From Pisolithus tinctorius (lineage: Eukaryota > Basidiomycota > Agaricomycetes > Boletales > Pisolithaceae): DNA of 64,000 nucleotides. The notes beneath the pieces are model-generated. The model ran no database searches and was not told where the DNA came from. It saw nothing but the letters and a program-made list of their open reading frames with translations. The stretch lies in NCBI GenBank assembly GCA_024663395.1, contig JANFAH010000002.1, forward strand, positions 4,340,001 through 4,404,000, given 5' to 3'. Shown here in pieces: positions 46,889 to 59,100 of the stretch (position 1 is its first letter; each line of letters opens with the position of its first letter). Position numbers and translations under genes: made by a program.

Positions 46889-48258
46889 TCAGGATTTCTT
46901 CTTCAATAATTCCTTGGCAATCTCCTCATTATCCGCAGATTGGTCTGGTAACCAAAATGCCTGTATCGGATGTTAGCCAACAATCTAATCACTTAGGATT
47001 GATCCGTACCAGCTCTGTCCCGGCAGTGACCATCATCGCTAACCGGGGGTTAAACTTCGCACATCGGGCAGGGCCTGAATGTCCATCGAGAGTTGTCAAG
47101 GGTTGGATGCGTGTAGGTGGCGACTTCAGATCCACTACACCCGTCCGAACGGGTAGGTTTTGCACGTCCCACACTGCTATCCGACCATCGAGACTCCCCC
47201 CGACGACATATTTACTATCTGGAGTCCATGAGACCTCCTCGCCGCTGTTTCCTTTAACTGGGTCGATGCTTGGGGGTGCGTCCAGCCGACGTCTCTCCAA
47301 GCCCACAAAGCCTTCGAGTTTAGCGAGTAGATGTCCCTCAAATGCGTCGAGTATGTAGTGTGCGTCACCGGAGCAACCCACAAGAAGATACTTCCCATTG
47401 GAGGAGAATGCAAGCGATGTCATATAAATAGGTCGAGGTGGATAGCTGACCAGCGCGAGCGTAGGGTCCTCCAGTGTGATGGTAAGAAAGGGCGCCTTGT
47501 CATAATTGGCCTGATCATACAGCAGAATTCGAGAATATCGGTTGACGCCTACTGCGAAAACGAGGCCGGATGTATCGTAGGCTACCACCGGCGATGACGG
47601 AAGGTTTAGGAGCCCTCGGCACGTAGGTACACGTAGGTCCCATAATCGCACGGTCTTGTCCATCGAACCGGACATGAACCCATCGTCTACAGGAGACATT
47701 TCCAATGAAATGACTCGCTGCTTGTGGCCCTTGAAATACTGCAAGTACTTGTTGTCATGCAAGGAGTGGTAGCGTATCGTGTCATCCTCCTTCGTCGACG
47801 CATGTATCACCGTCGTATTTTTGTGGGTGAAACGCGGGAGATCAACACCATACTTCTTGGAATAAAGCGTTTTTAGATGTCTGCACTGGCGTGTCAACAC
47901 ATGAAAGGAGCGGTAACGTCGATGACGATGACTTACTTGCCAGATTTACAGCTATATAACCGGAAAGTTTCGTCTTCGGAGGCGGTCAACACTTGATCTC
48001 CTCTGTCATCGAAGGTGATGGAAGTGATATGTCGAGGACCAGTATTCGTCCTCGAGCTGCTTCCTGGTGTCGGTGGTGGCGTCGGTTCAACGGCATTCTT
48101 GAACACCTTTGCTGGCTTCAATTTAGTCTGTATTGCGTCGGAGGTCACACGCTGACACTAGGACGGGTAATAAGGACAGTCCCTACCATCAACGCATTGG
48201 AGAGAGGAATTGTCGACGGTGCATTGTTTCCGTTGGCAGTCGTCGTCGCTGGTGGCAT
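46889..48258 (-). CDS. swd2: Swd2-like WD40 protein (COMPASS / cleavage-polyadenylation factor)
   Basis: WD40 beta-propeller that in yeasts belongs both to the Set1/COMPASS H3K4 methyltransferase and to the mRNA 3'-end machinery. Repeats include ITSITFDDRGDQVLTASEDE, KQRVISLEMSPVDDGFMSGS with DKTVRLWDLR, and EEVSWTPDSKYVVGGSLDG with RIAVWDVQ. FKGHKQRVISLEMSP is typical of Swd2. The last exon (FWLPDQSADNEEIAKELL) ends in TGA at 46889-46891. The body frame is open to 48148 but has no ATG there; I place the start at 48258, which requires an intron of about 29 nt (48157-48185). The start is therefore less certain than the identity. It is divergent from Rpb5 with about 54 bp between starts. Confidence 0.85.
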
Positions 48259-48312
48259 CGTGCTTGGTCGAGCGTCTGAGTTTGAATACACGCTTTTGCA
48301 CTGCAGACGACG

Positions 48313-49199
48313 ATGGCGGAAGACGAGACAGCAAGGCTATGGAAAGTCAACAGGACGATACATGAACTCGTCAAGGACAGGGTAAGCAGAAATCTAATCC
48401 TCGCATGCCAAGGTATACGACTTTTTTGACAGGGGTACCAAGTGTCAGACGATGAAATACACATGGACCTTGTAACTTTCCGTGCTCACTACACGAATAA
48501 CGGAGGGGTAGTCGAGTACGTCCTGCTTGGTTTGACCAGGATCCTTGAGGCCGACGATGCACAGCCGAAATCAACTCAACTTTTTCACAAATTCGCGAGA
48601 GAACCCCGCAGACCAAATCTTCGTCTTCTTCTCCGATGAACGAAGTGTTGGCGTGAAGACCATGCGGAGGTGACCAACGATGCGACCCATCATGCTCGGA
48701 TAGATAACACTCTTTTTCCAGGTTAGTTGGTATCCTAGAAGAAAAATCTATTATGAGGGGTATTATCATCTTCCCTGGAAACATGACCCCTTCCGCACGA
48801 AAAGTGAGTAGCTTTAGAGTCGGAACGTCTCGCTTGTACGTCAGACTGATCTACCAATGGTAGGTCATTGCAGCGATGTCTGCTCAATATCGCCTAGAGG
48901 AGTTTTCCGAGGCCGACCTGCTCGTTAACATTACCCACCACACCCTCGTACCCCGTCACGAAGTCCTCTCGCCGGAACAGAAAAAGCAACTACTCGAAAA
49001 ATAGTACGCACTAGCACTTTAGTACTTTCGGAGGGGCTGACAACCATTGTTTAGCCGCCTGAAGGAAACACAACTTCCCCGCATTCAGCTCGCGGATCCA
49101 GTTGCACGTTACTACGGTCTCCGTCGTGGCCAAGTTGTGAAAATCACACGTCCCAGCGAGACTAGTGGCCGTTACGCTAGTTATCGGATATGTTTCTGA
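48313..49199 (+). CDS. rpb5: Rpb5 / RPABC1, subunit common to RNA polymerases I, II and III
   Basis: Shared nuclear RNA polymerase subunit. ATG 48313 begins [20 protein letters not shown]; the jaw domain continues with [20 protein letters not shown] and, after introns, [20 protein letters not shown] and [14 protein letters not shown]. The assembly domain includes [35 protein letters not shown], and the nearly invariant end [16 protein letters not shown], with stop TGA at 49197-49199. About six exons. Length and motifs match orthologs throughout. Confidence 0.93.
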
Positions 49200-49599
49200 G
49201 TGCTGCGTATCCGCCCCTTCTTCTTTCATTTTGCAAGGCTCGCTTGTACAACCGCCGAATGTATTCTAGCGACGCACGCTGGATGACTAGTAGGTGTTAA
49301 CCTGCGTATTTTTCAAACCAAATCGGTTGTCCTTGGTCCCATAACCGCTAGGTACATCGCCCACTTTCTTTCTAGCTTCGGATCTGCGTCTCGGGTCAGT
49401 TGTCGCCACGATGCAAAAAATCCATGTCCGGTTTTACGATGTCAGAGTCATGTTACAATTTTGGAGTAGTTCTACGCTCGCGAAGACACCAGTTCAGTCA
49501 GTCCCTACCAGATGGTCTAGTAGAGACATAATGCAAGGCGGAATTACCTGCGTTTTTTTAGCTGTGATTGACATTTTACCATCACATCAGCTCCTGCTT

Positions 49600-50130
49600 T
49601 TATCGCCAAATATCACTAAGGGCTATGCGGGAGTCAGGGACTGGCACTTGCGCCGCTACTGTGTTACTAAAGTGAGCAGTGGTGGGCTGAGCTATCGGAG
49701 ACAAAGTAAGGTCACGCAGGGATAAGTAACCTTCCTCAGCCGGATGCATAATGCTCACATCAAGTTCGCGCTCTCCCGGGCGCCGACGGAACTGAGAAAA
49801 GAACCCCCAGAGAAGTATAGCAAGGCGGAGAGAACGTACCGCATTGTCTTCGGCTTTCATACCGCCATACATAAGGGGTTTCACGAGGAGAAGTGTCGCG
49901 AGTGCGCTAAGAATACCAAGGCCACCGCCGCCGAAGGCTAAACGGACAACACCGCTGCATGATTAATTCTGCCTTACATCGACTCTGTCAACACACACCA
50001 TCAATGATATATGGGAAGACTACAGCCGGGATAGCTTGCCAGTAAAGGCGATGCACGATACTGACCAACACGTTGCCGTTGTAATGTGTCCCGAACTTGC
50101 TTCTGGGATATATGCGAGTCAATACTGATG
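49600..50130 (-). CDS. unrecognised gene or gene fragment with one hydrophobic helix
   Basis: A plausible multi-exon reading on the minus strand contains a glycine-rich hydrophobic helix (FGGGGLGILSALATLLLVKP) followed by MYGGMKAEDNA and, after an intron, FRRRPGERELD. Its upstream exon lies within a duplicated segment that also occurs at 55664. In the other copy the intron donor is GT; here it reads GC (about 50040), a permissible but rarer site. No start or family was recognised. Could be a fragment of a moved gene. The adjacent 49200-49599 holds nothing I recognise. Confidence 0.3.
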
Positions 50131-50266
50131 GTAGGGATTAATAACCGCCCGTGTACACTTCAGTCAGGGGTATACATGCGAGTGATATCTGTGATGGCTA
50201 AGTGAGATTTGAGTAAGATATCGGGTGGAGTACACGCGCATATCTCGTTATTAGTTCCAAGCACCT
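49925..50266. repeat. dispersed duplication, copy 1 (pairs with 55664-56138)
   Basis: About 340 bp, from the GCCGCCGAAGG motif to ATTAGTTCCAAGCACCT, matching 55664-56138 in the same orientation at roughly 88-90 percent by eye. The second copy carries about 133 extra bases. Confidence 0.85.
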
Positions 50267-50574
50267 ACGACGCGATTCGGATGATATGGTTACGTGCGAC
50301 GGTCACTGTATGAAATCGATTTGAACGCGGGTTGAGTTTCGAAATTTCATTTGCGTCGTATCCGTAACAGGGGCCATCCATTATTAGTATCCTCAGTGCC
50401 CCACACCCATACAGATACTAGGTCGACAGGCCTGATTTTGTCGTCCTTTGGATAAGTGCCCGCAGAGAGTCGAGACGATGTTGGTGGAGACACTAATAAG
50501 ACTTTTTAAAGCGAACAAACTTACTAAAGTGATGAGCACAAGGCGCTTATAACTGTCTCCATTAGCCATCAAGC
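50267..50574. other. intergenic upstream of the S28 peptidase
   Basis: Nothing recognised. Confidence 0.45.
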
Positions 50575-52892
50575 ATGGGTGGCGCGACAACGATGAAGTC
50601 GCTAGCTAGTTTCGCGTCGTCGTTCGCCTTGTTCTCGTGTGTTTTCACCGTTGCCAACGCAACAAATTCCAAACTTCGATTCGGTCCACAGAGCATCAAC
50701 CTTTGGAGGCTAGACGCGCGGGAGAGGGTACTATTGGCCGCACATCCTGCAGTTTCCCCGCTCGTCCTACAGGATACGAGTAACATCGGTCTTTCCGCCC
50801 TGCCGACTGCATCGTCACAGAAACCTGTCGAGTTCCCAGAGCAGCACTTCATACAACCCATTGATCACCATAACCACACCGCTGGGACTTTTGGTCAGCG
50901 TTACTGGGTTAATACGCGTCACTACATTTCTGGTTCTGGTGGACCTGTGATTGTCCTCGATGGCGGGGAGACGAGCGGGGAGGAAAGAATCCCATTCTTG
51001 GACACCGGTATTGTAGATATGCTGGCGAAGGCTACTGGTGGTGTGGGTGTCGTACTTGAGCATCGGTACTATGGTCTGTACCATTTCTATAAGGCAAATT
51101 CTGGATTAACCTCCACCAGGAAAATCAATACCCGTCTCCGACTTCAGCACTGACAACCTCAGGTGGGTAACGAAGTTATTGTGAAGGGCCGTCGCTGTGC
51201 ATCATCTAACACGTCGATGGTGTTGTTGTAGGTGGCTTAACAATGACCAAGCTGCAGCTGATTCCGCAAACTTCATGGCAAATGTGAAGTTTTATGGCAT
51301 AGATGAGGACCTCACTGCACCAAATGTTCCATGGATATATTATGGCGTGAGTTATTTATCTTTCTAATATATGCGTCTTCGAACCCATTGTTTCAGGGCT
51401 CTTATGCAGGTGCCAGATCAGCTCACATGAAGATATTGTATCCTGAGCTTGTCTTCGGTGCCGTCGCTTCCAGCGGTATGTACCTCTCTTTCGACAGTAC
51501 TGATCTTGCCCATAACTGTTCTCCGAAGCTGTTACCCATGCTACCCTTTCCAATTGGGAGTACTACGAAGTCATCCGCCAAGCTGCTGATCCAAACTGTA
51601 CTGCTCACATTGAGAATACTGTGAAGACACTTGACATCCTGCTCGAGATTCCTTATCTCAATCCTTATGTCAAAGCGTTGTTCGGGCTGCAAGACCTCAA
51701 GCATGATGACGATTTTATGTCGGTTATTGAGGTAAGTTGATGCATCTGTGACGGTGACAGAGGTCACTGATATGCATTAGACACCCCTTGGTAATTGGCA
51801 GGCGAAGAACTGGGATCCTGCTGTGGGCAGTCAGAAATTCGACGAATTTTGTGAAACACTAAACAAACCGATCTTCGGTGCAACTGACATTTCAGCGCTC
51901 CCAGTTGGTCACGAGGACCGTCTTTTGAGTTTGCCAGGTGGACATCGTATTGATTTCTCCATCTTAAACTACGCACAGTATATCAGAGAGGTGGGCATCT
52001 AGTGACGCTATCTACCAAGGTAACAGATACTTATTTGAAAGCCAGGGTTTAGTCAAACGCTGCCTTAATGTCGACATGACCGTGGAGGAAGTAAGTAACA
52101 TTGGTGACTTCTAGAAAACTTCCTCCACTGTATCTGTGCAACAGTGTTTTGGAACGTACAACGATACAGTATTCATGGAGACGGCTATTAATCAAGATTG
52201 GCGACTCTGGACGTTTCAGGTCTGCACGGAATGGGGCTATTTTTTCGTACGTATGCTCCCATCCATCAAGTCTGATAAAGCAACAACTTATTGCCATCAG
52301 ACGGCACCACCTGACCCGGAATACCCTAGAATTGTGTCAAAATTGATGACCATGGACTACGCCACCAAGATCTGCCAGCAGGTAGTTTGATAAAACTCAC
52401 CAACATCTGTGCCCTGACAGAGTTGCCTACTAGGCCTTTCCTCCCGGAAAGTACTTCGTTGTACCCCCTTTGCCGAACATCACAGCTGTAAACGCCCTCG
52501 GCGATTTTGCAATTGCAACTGACAGGCTTGCCTTCATAGATGGAGATGGTAAGTCTGTCGTGTGATCGGGACCCTTTGTTTCTCATATGGAATGATTTCT
52601 TTTTTTCGTGCCATAGTGGATCCCTGGAAGCCATGCACGCCACACAGTGCGCATGCAGATGATAGAGAGGATACTATTCTCAGACCGTTTAAGCTCATAC
52701 CAGGTATCTGTCTATCAGTCTCGCCGTGTAGTGACACCTTGGGTCGCTAACGAATGTTTATGACAAGGTGGAGTGCACCACTACGACGAGAATGGTCTCC
52801 GCAATATCACAGATGAACCCCTTGAAATCCAGAAGATTCACTACGAGATAATTAATTTTGTCTTGAAGTGGTTGGAAGATTTTGAAGCATAG
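50575..52892 (+). CDS. secreted serine peptidase, family S28 (prolyl carboxypeptidase-like)
   Basis: Extracellular or lysosomal-type peptidase cleaving after proline. ATG 50575 opens with a hydrophobic signal region (SLASFASSFALFSCVFTVANA). Family motifs in order: FPEQHFIQPIDHHNHTAGTF; GGPVIVLDGGETSGEE; VVLEHRYYG followed after an intron by KSIPVSDFSTDNLRWLNNDQ; the nucleophile GGSYAGARSAHMKILYPELV; VTHATLSNWEYYEVIRQAAD; QDWRLWTFQVCTEWGYF; the aspartate in DGDVDPWKPC; and the histidine in GGVHHYDENG. Stop TAG at 52890-52892. About ten exons, all phases consistent where checked. The complete triad suggests an active enzyme. Confidence 0.9.
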
Positions 52893-53562
52893 ATACACGT
52901 AGGATGCTGGTTGCTGAGCGGTCTTTGCAACTGAATTTCGATAGTTGAATACAAAGGCCCTCCGAGCGCCCTTAGACAAGCCGGTCCGTGCGCTGGTCGA
53001 GTTTTCCGCTGTCTTAGGTGCGTCGAACGTGTTGCAGACAGAATTTCAGGTGCAGCAGGCCCCTTGTTTCTCCATCTGTCCATCTCCCTGCTGGTCGCTG
53101 GAATCCTCAGCTTTTGCAAGTTAGCAGGAGTCTAGTAAATAGTTGCTAATCTCTTTAGTCACCGTTATCCAGTCCACACTGCCAATTCCCGTGGCTGATG
53201 ACGCCCGTCTGTATACTCAAGCACTGAATGTGGCCCGAAAGTATTACCATTTCTATACCGTCCCATCCCGTCTATTGCAGCAGATTCCTGTGGGCTCCTC
53301 AGGTCCTCACTGAGCTTCCTATTTGAATATCGTCCACGCACGCACGCCACGATGTAGGAAGTGCGGTGATGCACGGCCAGAGGTACGTCCCACCGCTTTC
53401 CCCTCAGTGTGGATGCATTCTGCAGAAAGCACATCACTGCCGATATGTAACCGTTGTGTATCGTCCCCTTCATGTATGTGTGCATCTCCTTGGATTGTCA
53501 TTGATGTCTCTGATGCAGGTGGTTGCGAACTGCTGATGTCATACGGCATACCTCGTCCTCGT
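52893..53562. other. weakly coding region, possible membrane-protein remnant
   Basis: Around 52960-53130 one plus frame reads SGAAGPLFLHLSISLLVAGI with LSFCK, a membrane helix reminiscent of large Agaricomycete membrane proteins with an AAPLLLHLSxxLFFAGL-type segment. It is soon stopped and lacks a start. Probably a remnant. Confidence 0.3.
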
Positions 53563-53913
53563 CATGTCCATTTACACCACTCTTGAATTCCCATATGCGT
53601 TTAGCGCATTCGGATTCATGTTTGTTGTATGTTCGTTTCGCTTCCCTACCCCCTCATACTTCCTTGTAAATGGGCAGTGACCAGCTCGCTAACACAACTG
53701 TTTTATATCGTTCCATCAGGTTTGGACTCCTTGCTCTTCATCACGACTTATATTCTCTCGTTTCTGCCCCTCGTTGCTGCTATTACGCTCGCTTGGGACA
53801 TGCGAGAGGTCGCGCATGATGAAACGGCTGTCAAGGCTCAAGATCACGAGCTTTATGTGAAATGGGCTAAGGAGAGGGGAGAGATGCGTCCCGCTTCGTC
53901 ACATTACGCGTAA
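53563..53913 (+). CDS. hypothetical short membrane protein or fragment
   Basis: A first segment MSIYTTLEFPYAFSAFGFMF near 53564 and a second, LDSLLFITTYILSFLPLVAA followed by ITLAWDMREVAHDE, ending SSHYA with TAA at 53911-53913. The second has a hydrophobic helix and a charged tail. I could not join the two with matching splice phase. Family not recognised; may be a fragment of the same decayed locus as the segment before it. Confidence 0.3.
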
Positions 53914-54118
53914 CGAGGGATAGTCCCCCATCGGGAAGTGTTCCTTTTTTCACTATGCTTCTAACGCCCTAGATGGGCGTTGGAAGAGTGCCATACGTTT
54001 TCATATTTAGTCTCAACACTCAAAGAGGGCATGGCACCTGACTGCTCTCCATGACGCAGCTTTTCAGTTTGCTTATCCGGCGCTTTCGAATTCGAGCCGG
54101 TCATATCTTGGCAGTGTA

Positions 54119-54518
54119 TCATAAGTATACTTTCGTATTTTGGGCTCCCGGAGATGAAATCACACCTGACCGTCCCACATAACGCTCCATCTGCATATTA
54201 ACCGCGGTGCATTTAAATCTTCGAGGGCACCATACTTTGGCAATGTGCCAGTGAGTATCTCGACTCTCAAAAGATGGAATCACACTTGATCGCCCCAGCG
54301 CAACGCCATAAACTTCCACGGTCTCGACTCTCGAAGATGAAGTCTTACTTGACTGCCCCAGCGCAACGCCATAAACTTCTGTATTCTCGACTCTCGAAAA
54401 TGAAGCCACACTTAGACCGCTCCGGCGCAACGGCTTAAGTGAGCCTCCGTGTTTTCGACTCTCGAAGATGAAATCACATCTGACCGCCTCGGCGCAACAC
54501 CATAAGTAAGTTTCCATA
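54119..54518. repeat. tandem array of ~65-bp units
   Basis: Four clear units (from about 54255, 54322, 54385, 54453) and a degenerate leading part, each containing CGACTCTCGAAGATGAA, a CACACTTGACCGC block and CAGCGCAACGCCATAA. No stable coding frame. The array ends about 70 bp before the TATA box of the next gene. Confidence 0.85.
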
Positions 54519-54587
54519 TGCCTGCCTTTCCAAACCGTTAGTTGAACGGAATGATACTAATTAGTACTGGATGGACTGCGGCTAACG

Positions 54588-54594
54588 TATAAAA
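54588..54594 (+). promoter_or_regulatory. TATA box of the small gene at 54710
   Basis: TATAAAA, about 60 bp upstream of the first ATCATG and 122 bp upstream of the main ATG. Good consensus and position. Confidence 0.55.
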
Positions 54595-54709
54595 GCAGCC
54601 TAACTCTTGCTCGTTTACCTTCAGTTCACTCAACCACAATAACCATCATGTAGGAGCGCGTCTTTCGACGAATTTTCTGTCTGGGGGCCTAACAATCCCC
54701 TTCTCTAGG

Positions 54710-54946
54710 ATGTCAATCAACCCCTACCTCGTTGCCTACTACAGCGTTAACGACAATGGCCGTCGCCAAATGTCTACTTTCGCCAGCGAAGACTACAAGA
54801 CCAAGTTCGACAAGTCTTTGAAGGGATATGGAGGGAATCTGATTGGTGACTGGTACGCGCTGCCCAACGACAAGGACGTCGACGATGCCATCAAAACGAC
54901 CCATCATTTGGGTGGGACTGTGTATAACTTGCCGGTTCGCGATTGA
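54710..54946 (+). CDS. small hypothetical protein (~78 aa)
   Basis: Single uninterrupted frame from ATG 54710: starts MSINPYLVAYYSVNDNGRRQ, no hydrophobic segment, many charged and aromatic residues, ends TVYNLPVRD with TGA at 54944-54946. A strong TATA box lies upstream. The sequence ATCAT|GTAGGA at 54649 and CTCTAG|GATG at 54709 looks like a leader intron whose removal would fuse ATCAT to GATGTCA, creating a second in-frame ATG. Family not recognised; composition and promoter make a real gene likely. Confidence 0.55.
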   Translation: MSINPYLVAYYSVNDNGRRQMSTFASEDYKTKFDKSLKGYGGNLIGDWYALPNDKDVDDAIKTTHHLGGTVYNLPVRD

Positions 54947-55663
54947 AGGGAAAGTGTACGCTGATATTCTGCGGTGAACCACCAGTGTATCTGACGAAGG
55001 ATTCTTTGGTTTCTAGAGGTTCATCGCATCAACTTGAATTCTGAAAGTACTTTCTCGCACAAAGATAAAAACGAAAAGGAAAAAAAAAGTTCTCTTGAGT
55101 CCGTCGGACATGGATGATCAAGATGCATTGCTCATCTACGTACCTTTGTTCGATGTCCTTCATGTCCCGTTTTCTTTTATGATGTGCCAGAATCGAATGT
55201 AAATGTGTGATTCTTGAAACTGACGCTGGACTTGCAAATGTACTACATGTGTGGCGGAAAGATCCCGTCGATCGACTTACCCTTGATCCAATACACTGTC
55301 CAAGTCGAATCCAACCAAGCCACGTTGATCGTCGCAACCCAGAAACGAGTTGAACTACTCAGTACCTGGAGATTACTAAGTCAGCGGGCATGTGCCTCCT
55401 TCAGGTTTTGAAGTGCGATCTAGAGAGAAGATCAACCACTCCAATATAAAATAATGGTTTGCGAACCTGATATGCTGTAGAAAGCCCTTCGGTCTCCTTC
55501 TGAGGAATTTTTATTCGTTTTACCCTCTCCAAATGGGTGTGTTCGTGCAGCATTCCCTTGAAGTAACGTGCCTAGGAAGGAATGATTAGTTCCTGCCTCC
55601 ACATTGCATAAACATCATGACACCTCCTGTTCTTCGACAATTGTCCATGTATCACCAGTCCTC
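54947..55663. other. intergenic, nothing recognised
   Basis: No family or repeat structure seen. Confidence 0.5.
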
Positions 55664-56138
55664 CCACCGCCGCCGAAGGTTAAACGGACAACATCACTGC
55701 ATGAATAATTCTGCCTTACGTCAACTCCATCAACACACCACCGGTGATATGAGGGAAGACCACAGCGGGGATAGCTTACCAGCAAAGGCGATGCACGATA
55801 CTGACCAACACGTTGCCGTTGTAATGTGTCCCGAACTTACTTCTGGGATACATGCAAGTCAATACTGATGGTAGGGGTTAAGTAGCGCACGTGTATACTT
55901 CAGTTAGGGGTATACATACGAGTGATATCTGTGATGGCAAAGTGAGTCTTGAGTAGGAAATCGGGCGGAGTACACGCACATGCTCCGAAGGCTCCAGTAG
56001 TAGCATAGCCTGCCTAAATTCAGCGCATCATTGAAGAGAAGAAGTTCAGATAGATAAGCAGCACTAGTTGAAAATAGTGTGGCATTATGTCTGAGATCTG
56101 AGAAGTCAGGTGAATCTCGTTATTAGTTCCAAGCACCT
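55664..56138. repeat. dispersed duplication, copy 2, with a ~133-bp insertion
   Basis: Matches 49925-50266. The match breaks near 55981 (after ACACGCACAT) and resumes near 56114 (TCTCGTTATTAG), leaving about 133 bp absent from copy 1. I see no inverted ends or target duplication at that insert. Confidence 0.8.
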
Positions 56139-59100
56139 GGGCCCCTCGCACGGAACTTGCAAAGAGAGTGGTTGGTGACGACGTTGCTATATGCTCGGTA
56201 CTTCAGGGCAAAGGTGGCGGCAGGACAGCAGATCGAAATGACAAGGAGCGTTTGAGGAACGGAGTGGATATGGTTGACTCACCGCGAAAATCCGATGCTG
56301 GGTATGGACGAAGAAAGCGATTCCGAAGTGCAAACGCTCAGAGGACTCTGCTTCCACCATCTCACGGTATTCCGTGCCTTCCTGTATCGTATGGGCCACT
56401 TGACGAACGCGTTGGGTTACACAGTGAGTTGGCGGTTATCTCATCGGATTCACTTTCCATTTTCTCGTGATTGAACATTATTAGATGTCTCTACGTCGAA
56501 CATACTCCATCGAAATTGGCCACGTCGTCAAATACACTTACAATAGAAACGTTACATAAATCTTGTTTCGTTTCACCTATTGTAGGTTTTTTACACGCAT
56601 TTCTGGCCTGTTACGATTACTGGTCTTCTAGTAGTACCCTCCTCCGTGCTCAGAATTCCGAGGCATCAGCAGCGGTGGCCAGCATACTTAGTCTCGTCGC
56701 CGCTCAACCATTCTCCGATACGTCGTCACAGGGATTATGGCAACATGTGCTTACCCGATCTGTTGTGTTCTGACTCATCGAATGTCTAAGAGAATACTAT
56801 ACTCCAGGAAGGTGAAGTTCTTTCTGGAAAGCTCATGTTCGGCATGGCTTCTGACGTACGGACGTAGCCTTGCGACAGTGGCTATATCTGCGCTGAAAAC
56901 ACTATGAATCCTGTACACCTATCATCGTTTCAGGCGGGGAACAATCTGGAACCAATGGCGCACTCGCATTGAGTGAGCGCGTTGAAGCTCGCTCTTATGC
57001 GTTATCGTTTGCGCGGTGACTAGGGATTGACAGTACGTGAACCCATTGCTGAGCTGCATGTATACCTGCTCAACTTTCGCAGTAACTGGTACCGTTGCGC
57101 AGATAGGCATAAAATTAGCGTCTAGCGTTATGCGAGGCCCACTGTGCAGTCGCTCGGTGCCGGTAGGTACCGAACGTGTAATGGTGTGTTCTCGTCTGCT
57201 TGCTCTGTTGTTCTAGGAGCGGCGATGTTTTCCCAATATTTTAGACTCGGCATACCTCGAGACAATCGCAGCACTATATTCAATACATGGCATTGAGATG
57301 GAAGGTAATCCCTTGTTCGACGACTGTTTCAGCTTTAAATATCTCACACCATTGCTGTAGCACGCGACGCCCTCGATATTCAACTCACGAAAGCCGCAGG
57401 GGAACTGTCCGTAGACAGTTTCACACAACTCCTTAGTGTAATAGGAGAAAGAATCGAGGACTCTGGGCTTCCGGGGGTCAATGAAAAAGCTTGATACGCC
57501 TCTCGACGACCTTGTTGCGTGATACACCTCAAGGTCTGTGTCAATCTCCTATTTTGATTATAAGTAGCATGGTTCAGTAACACGTCGCCACAGGGACTCT
57601 CAAGGTGGTTCCAAGCGACGAACGCTCTGCCTCGGTGCCTTCAACGATCGACCTCACCTATACGGAGGTTCATCGAAATTGAAAAAACATTGTCTGGAAC
57701 TCGTCGTGAAGATGATTGCTCTGACGGAGTGAGTGTCATCACTTTACGCACTTTGCTCAATGTCATTCTTATCTCCAATGGCAGCCCGCTGTTGTGCGTT
57801 CAGTCGACCTCGGGAGCATCTGATCTTTGGTCTGCAAAATGGTATTAGGATCCACCGACCATGACACCGCCACCTCGTTTGCGATTTTTCGCTGCATCGT
57901 TTCCATAGCAGCTCTCGTTCGTCTGAGACGTGGCATATTTATAATACGCTCCCGCATCTACCCATCGTCTTGCATCGACTGCTGTTGATAACCAGACGCA
58001 TGCGTCCCCAGCTAGCAGCTAAGCAGAGTGCACTCGTCGCAGGAACACTTCCGTCTTCGATTTCACCATCTTAATCGCTCAGCATCGCCGAAAGCCGTGC
58101 TCTTAGTCGACTTCTCACCGCACTCACTGTCAAAACTGCCTCTCGTGTGCACACAACACAACACAACATGCCGCGATTGCCGCCGAAACGCAAAAAGCTG
58201 AATCTCTTGCAAAGCCTTTCGCAAAGCATGTAGGACACATTCTCTTGGCATACATCAACTCTATGAATGATCGGCTGTGCATCTTGACACCAGAAATACG
58301 ACGGGAACTCGAGCCTGGGATATTCTAATTATGTGAAACACTCAGTGAGTATAATCAAGATTCTCTCTGATGCTTTCTGTACTTGATTCCGGCGGCAAGA
58401 CTCTCATGAAGTCACTCTGGAGGGAGTATGGGAAGCAGTGATATGTGGGAAAGGGGTAATGTGATACGTATCTATAGCCTTAAGACTGTTTGCCTCTCAG
58501 AGAGCGACGAAACCGTCCGTCAGGGGCAAGGATCACCAAGGCACATGCTCTAAAAGCTTGTTTTCTATTGAGGTTTAGCTGGAAAATCTATGTAATAGCA
58601 TATAAATGACTATGGGCATAGAGCTTAATAGGTGTCCCATTAGATTGTCATGCAATTTTTATACAAGAGGGTCAGTCTACCACTTCCATCGCTAACGGTT
58701 GGAGTCACCCACAGCGTGAAGGATAGGATCTCTTCTGGATGGAGTAAGGGGGATAAGGCGGTAGCTAGAACGCAGCACTCACTGATAATGCATTATTGGG
58801 GGGTTCGTGGCTCAGATTCTGACCATGTGATTGTGCGGGCACCTTGGTCAGGTCATTGATCGTGTATACCCTTTGTGCTAATACTAGGGTGGGTTAACAA
58901 AGAAACATGTTGCTTGTAGATTTCCCAACCGCACGACACAGTATTGTGGAAGAATGTTTTTGGAAACCAGATCCTCGAAGGGAGAGCTGGGGAAGCCCCA
59001 ACGTGCTGCAGTGTTTGGTGTGAAGGACGGGACGACCTCGGAAACATGAAGCCACTGAGAAGATCGGTAGTACTTTTCACCAGGAACATGACTAGTGTAT

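Noticed and set aside
53323..53586. Cys-rich 87-codon frame as a small secreted protein
   Set aside because: No signal peptide, arginine-rich start, antisense frame equally open, no promoter or splice support.
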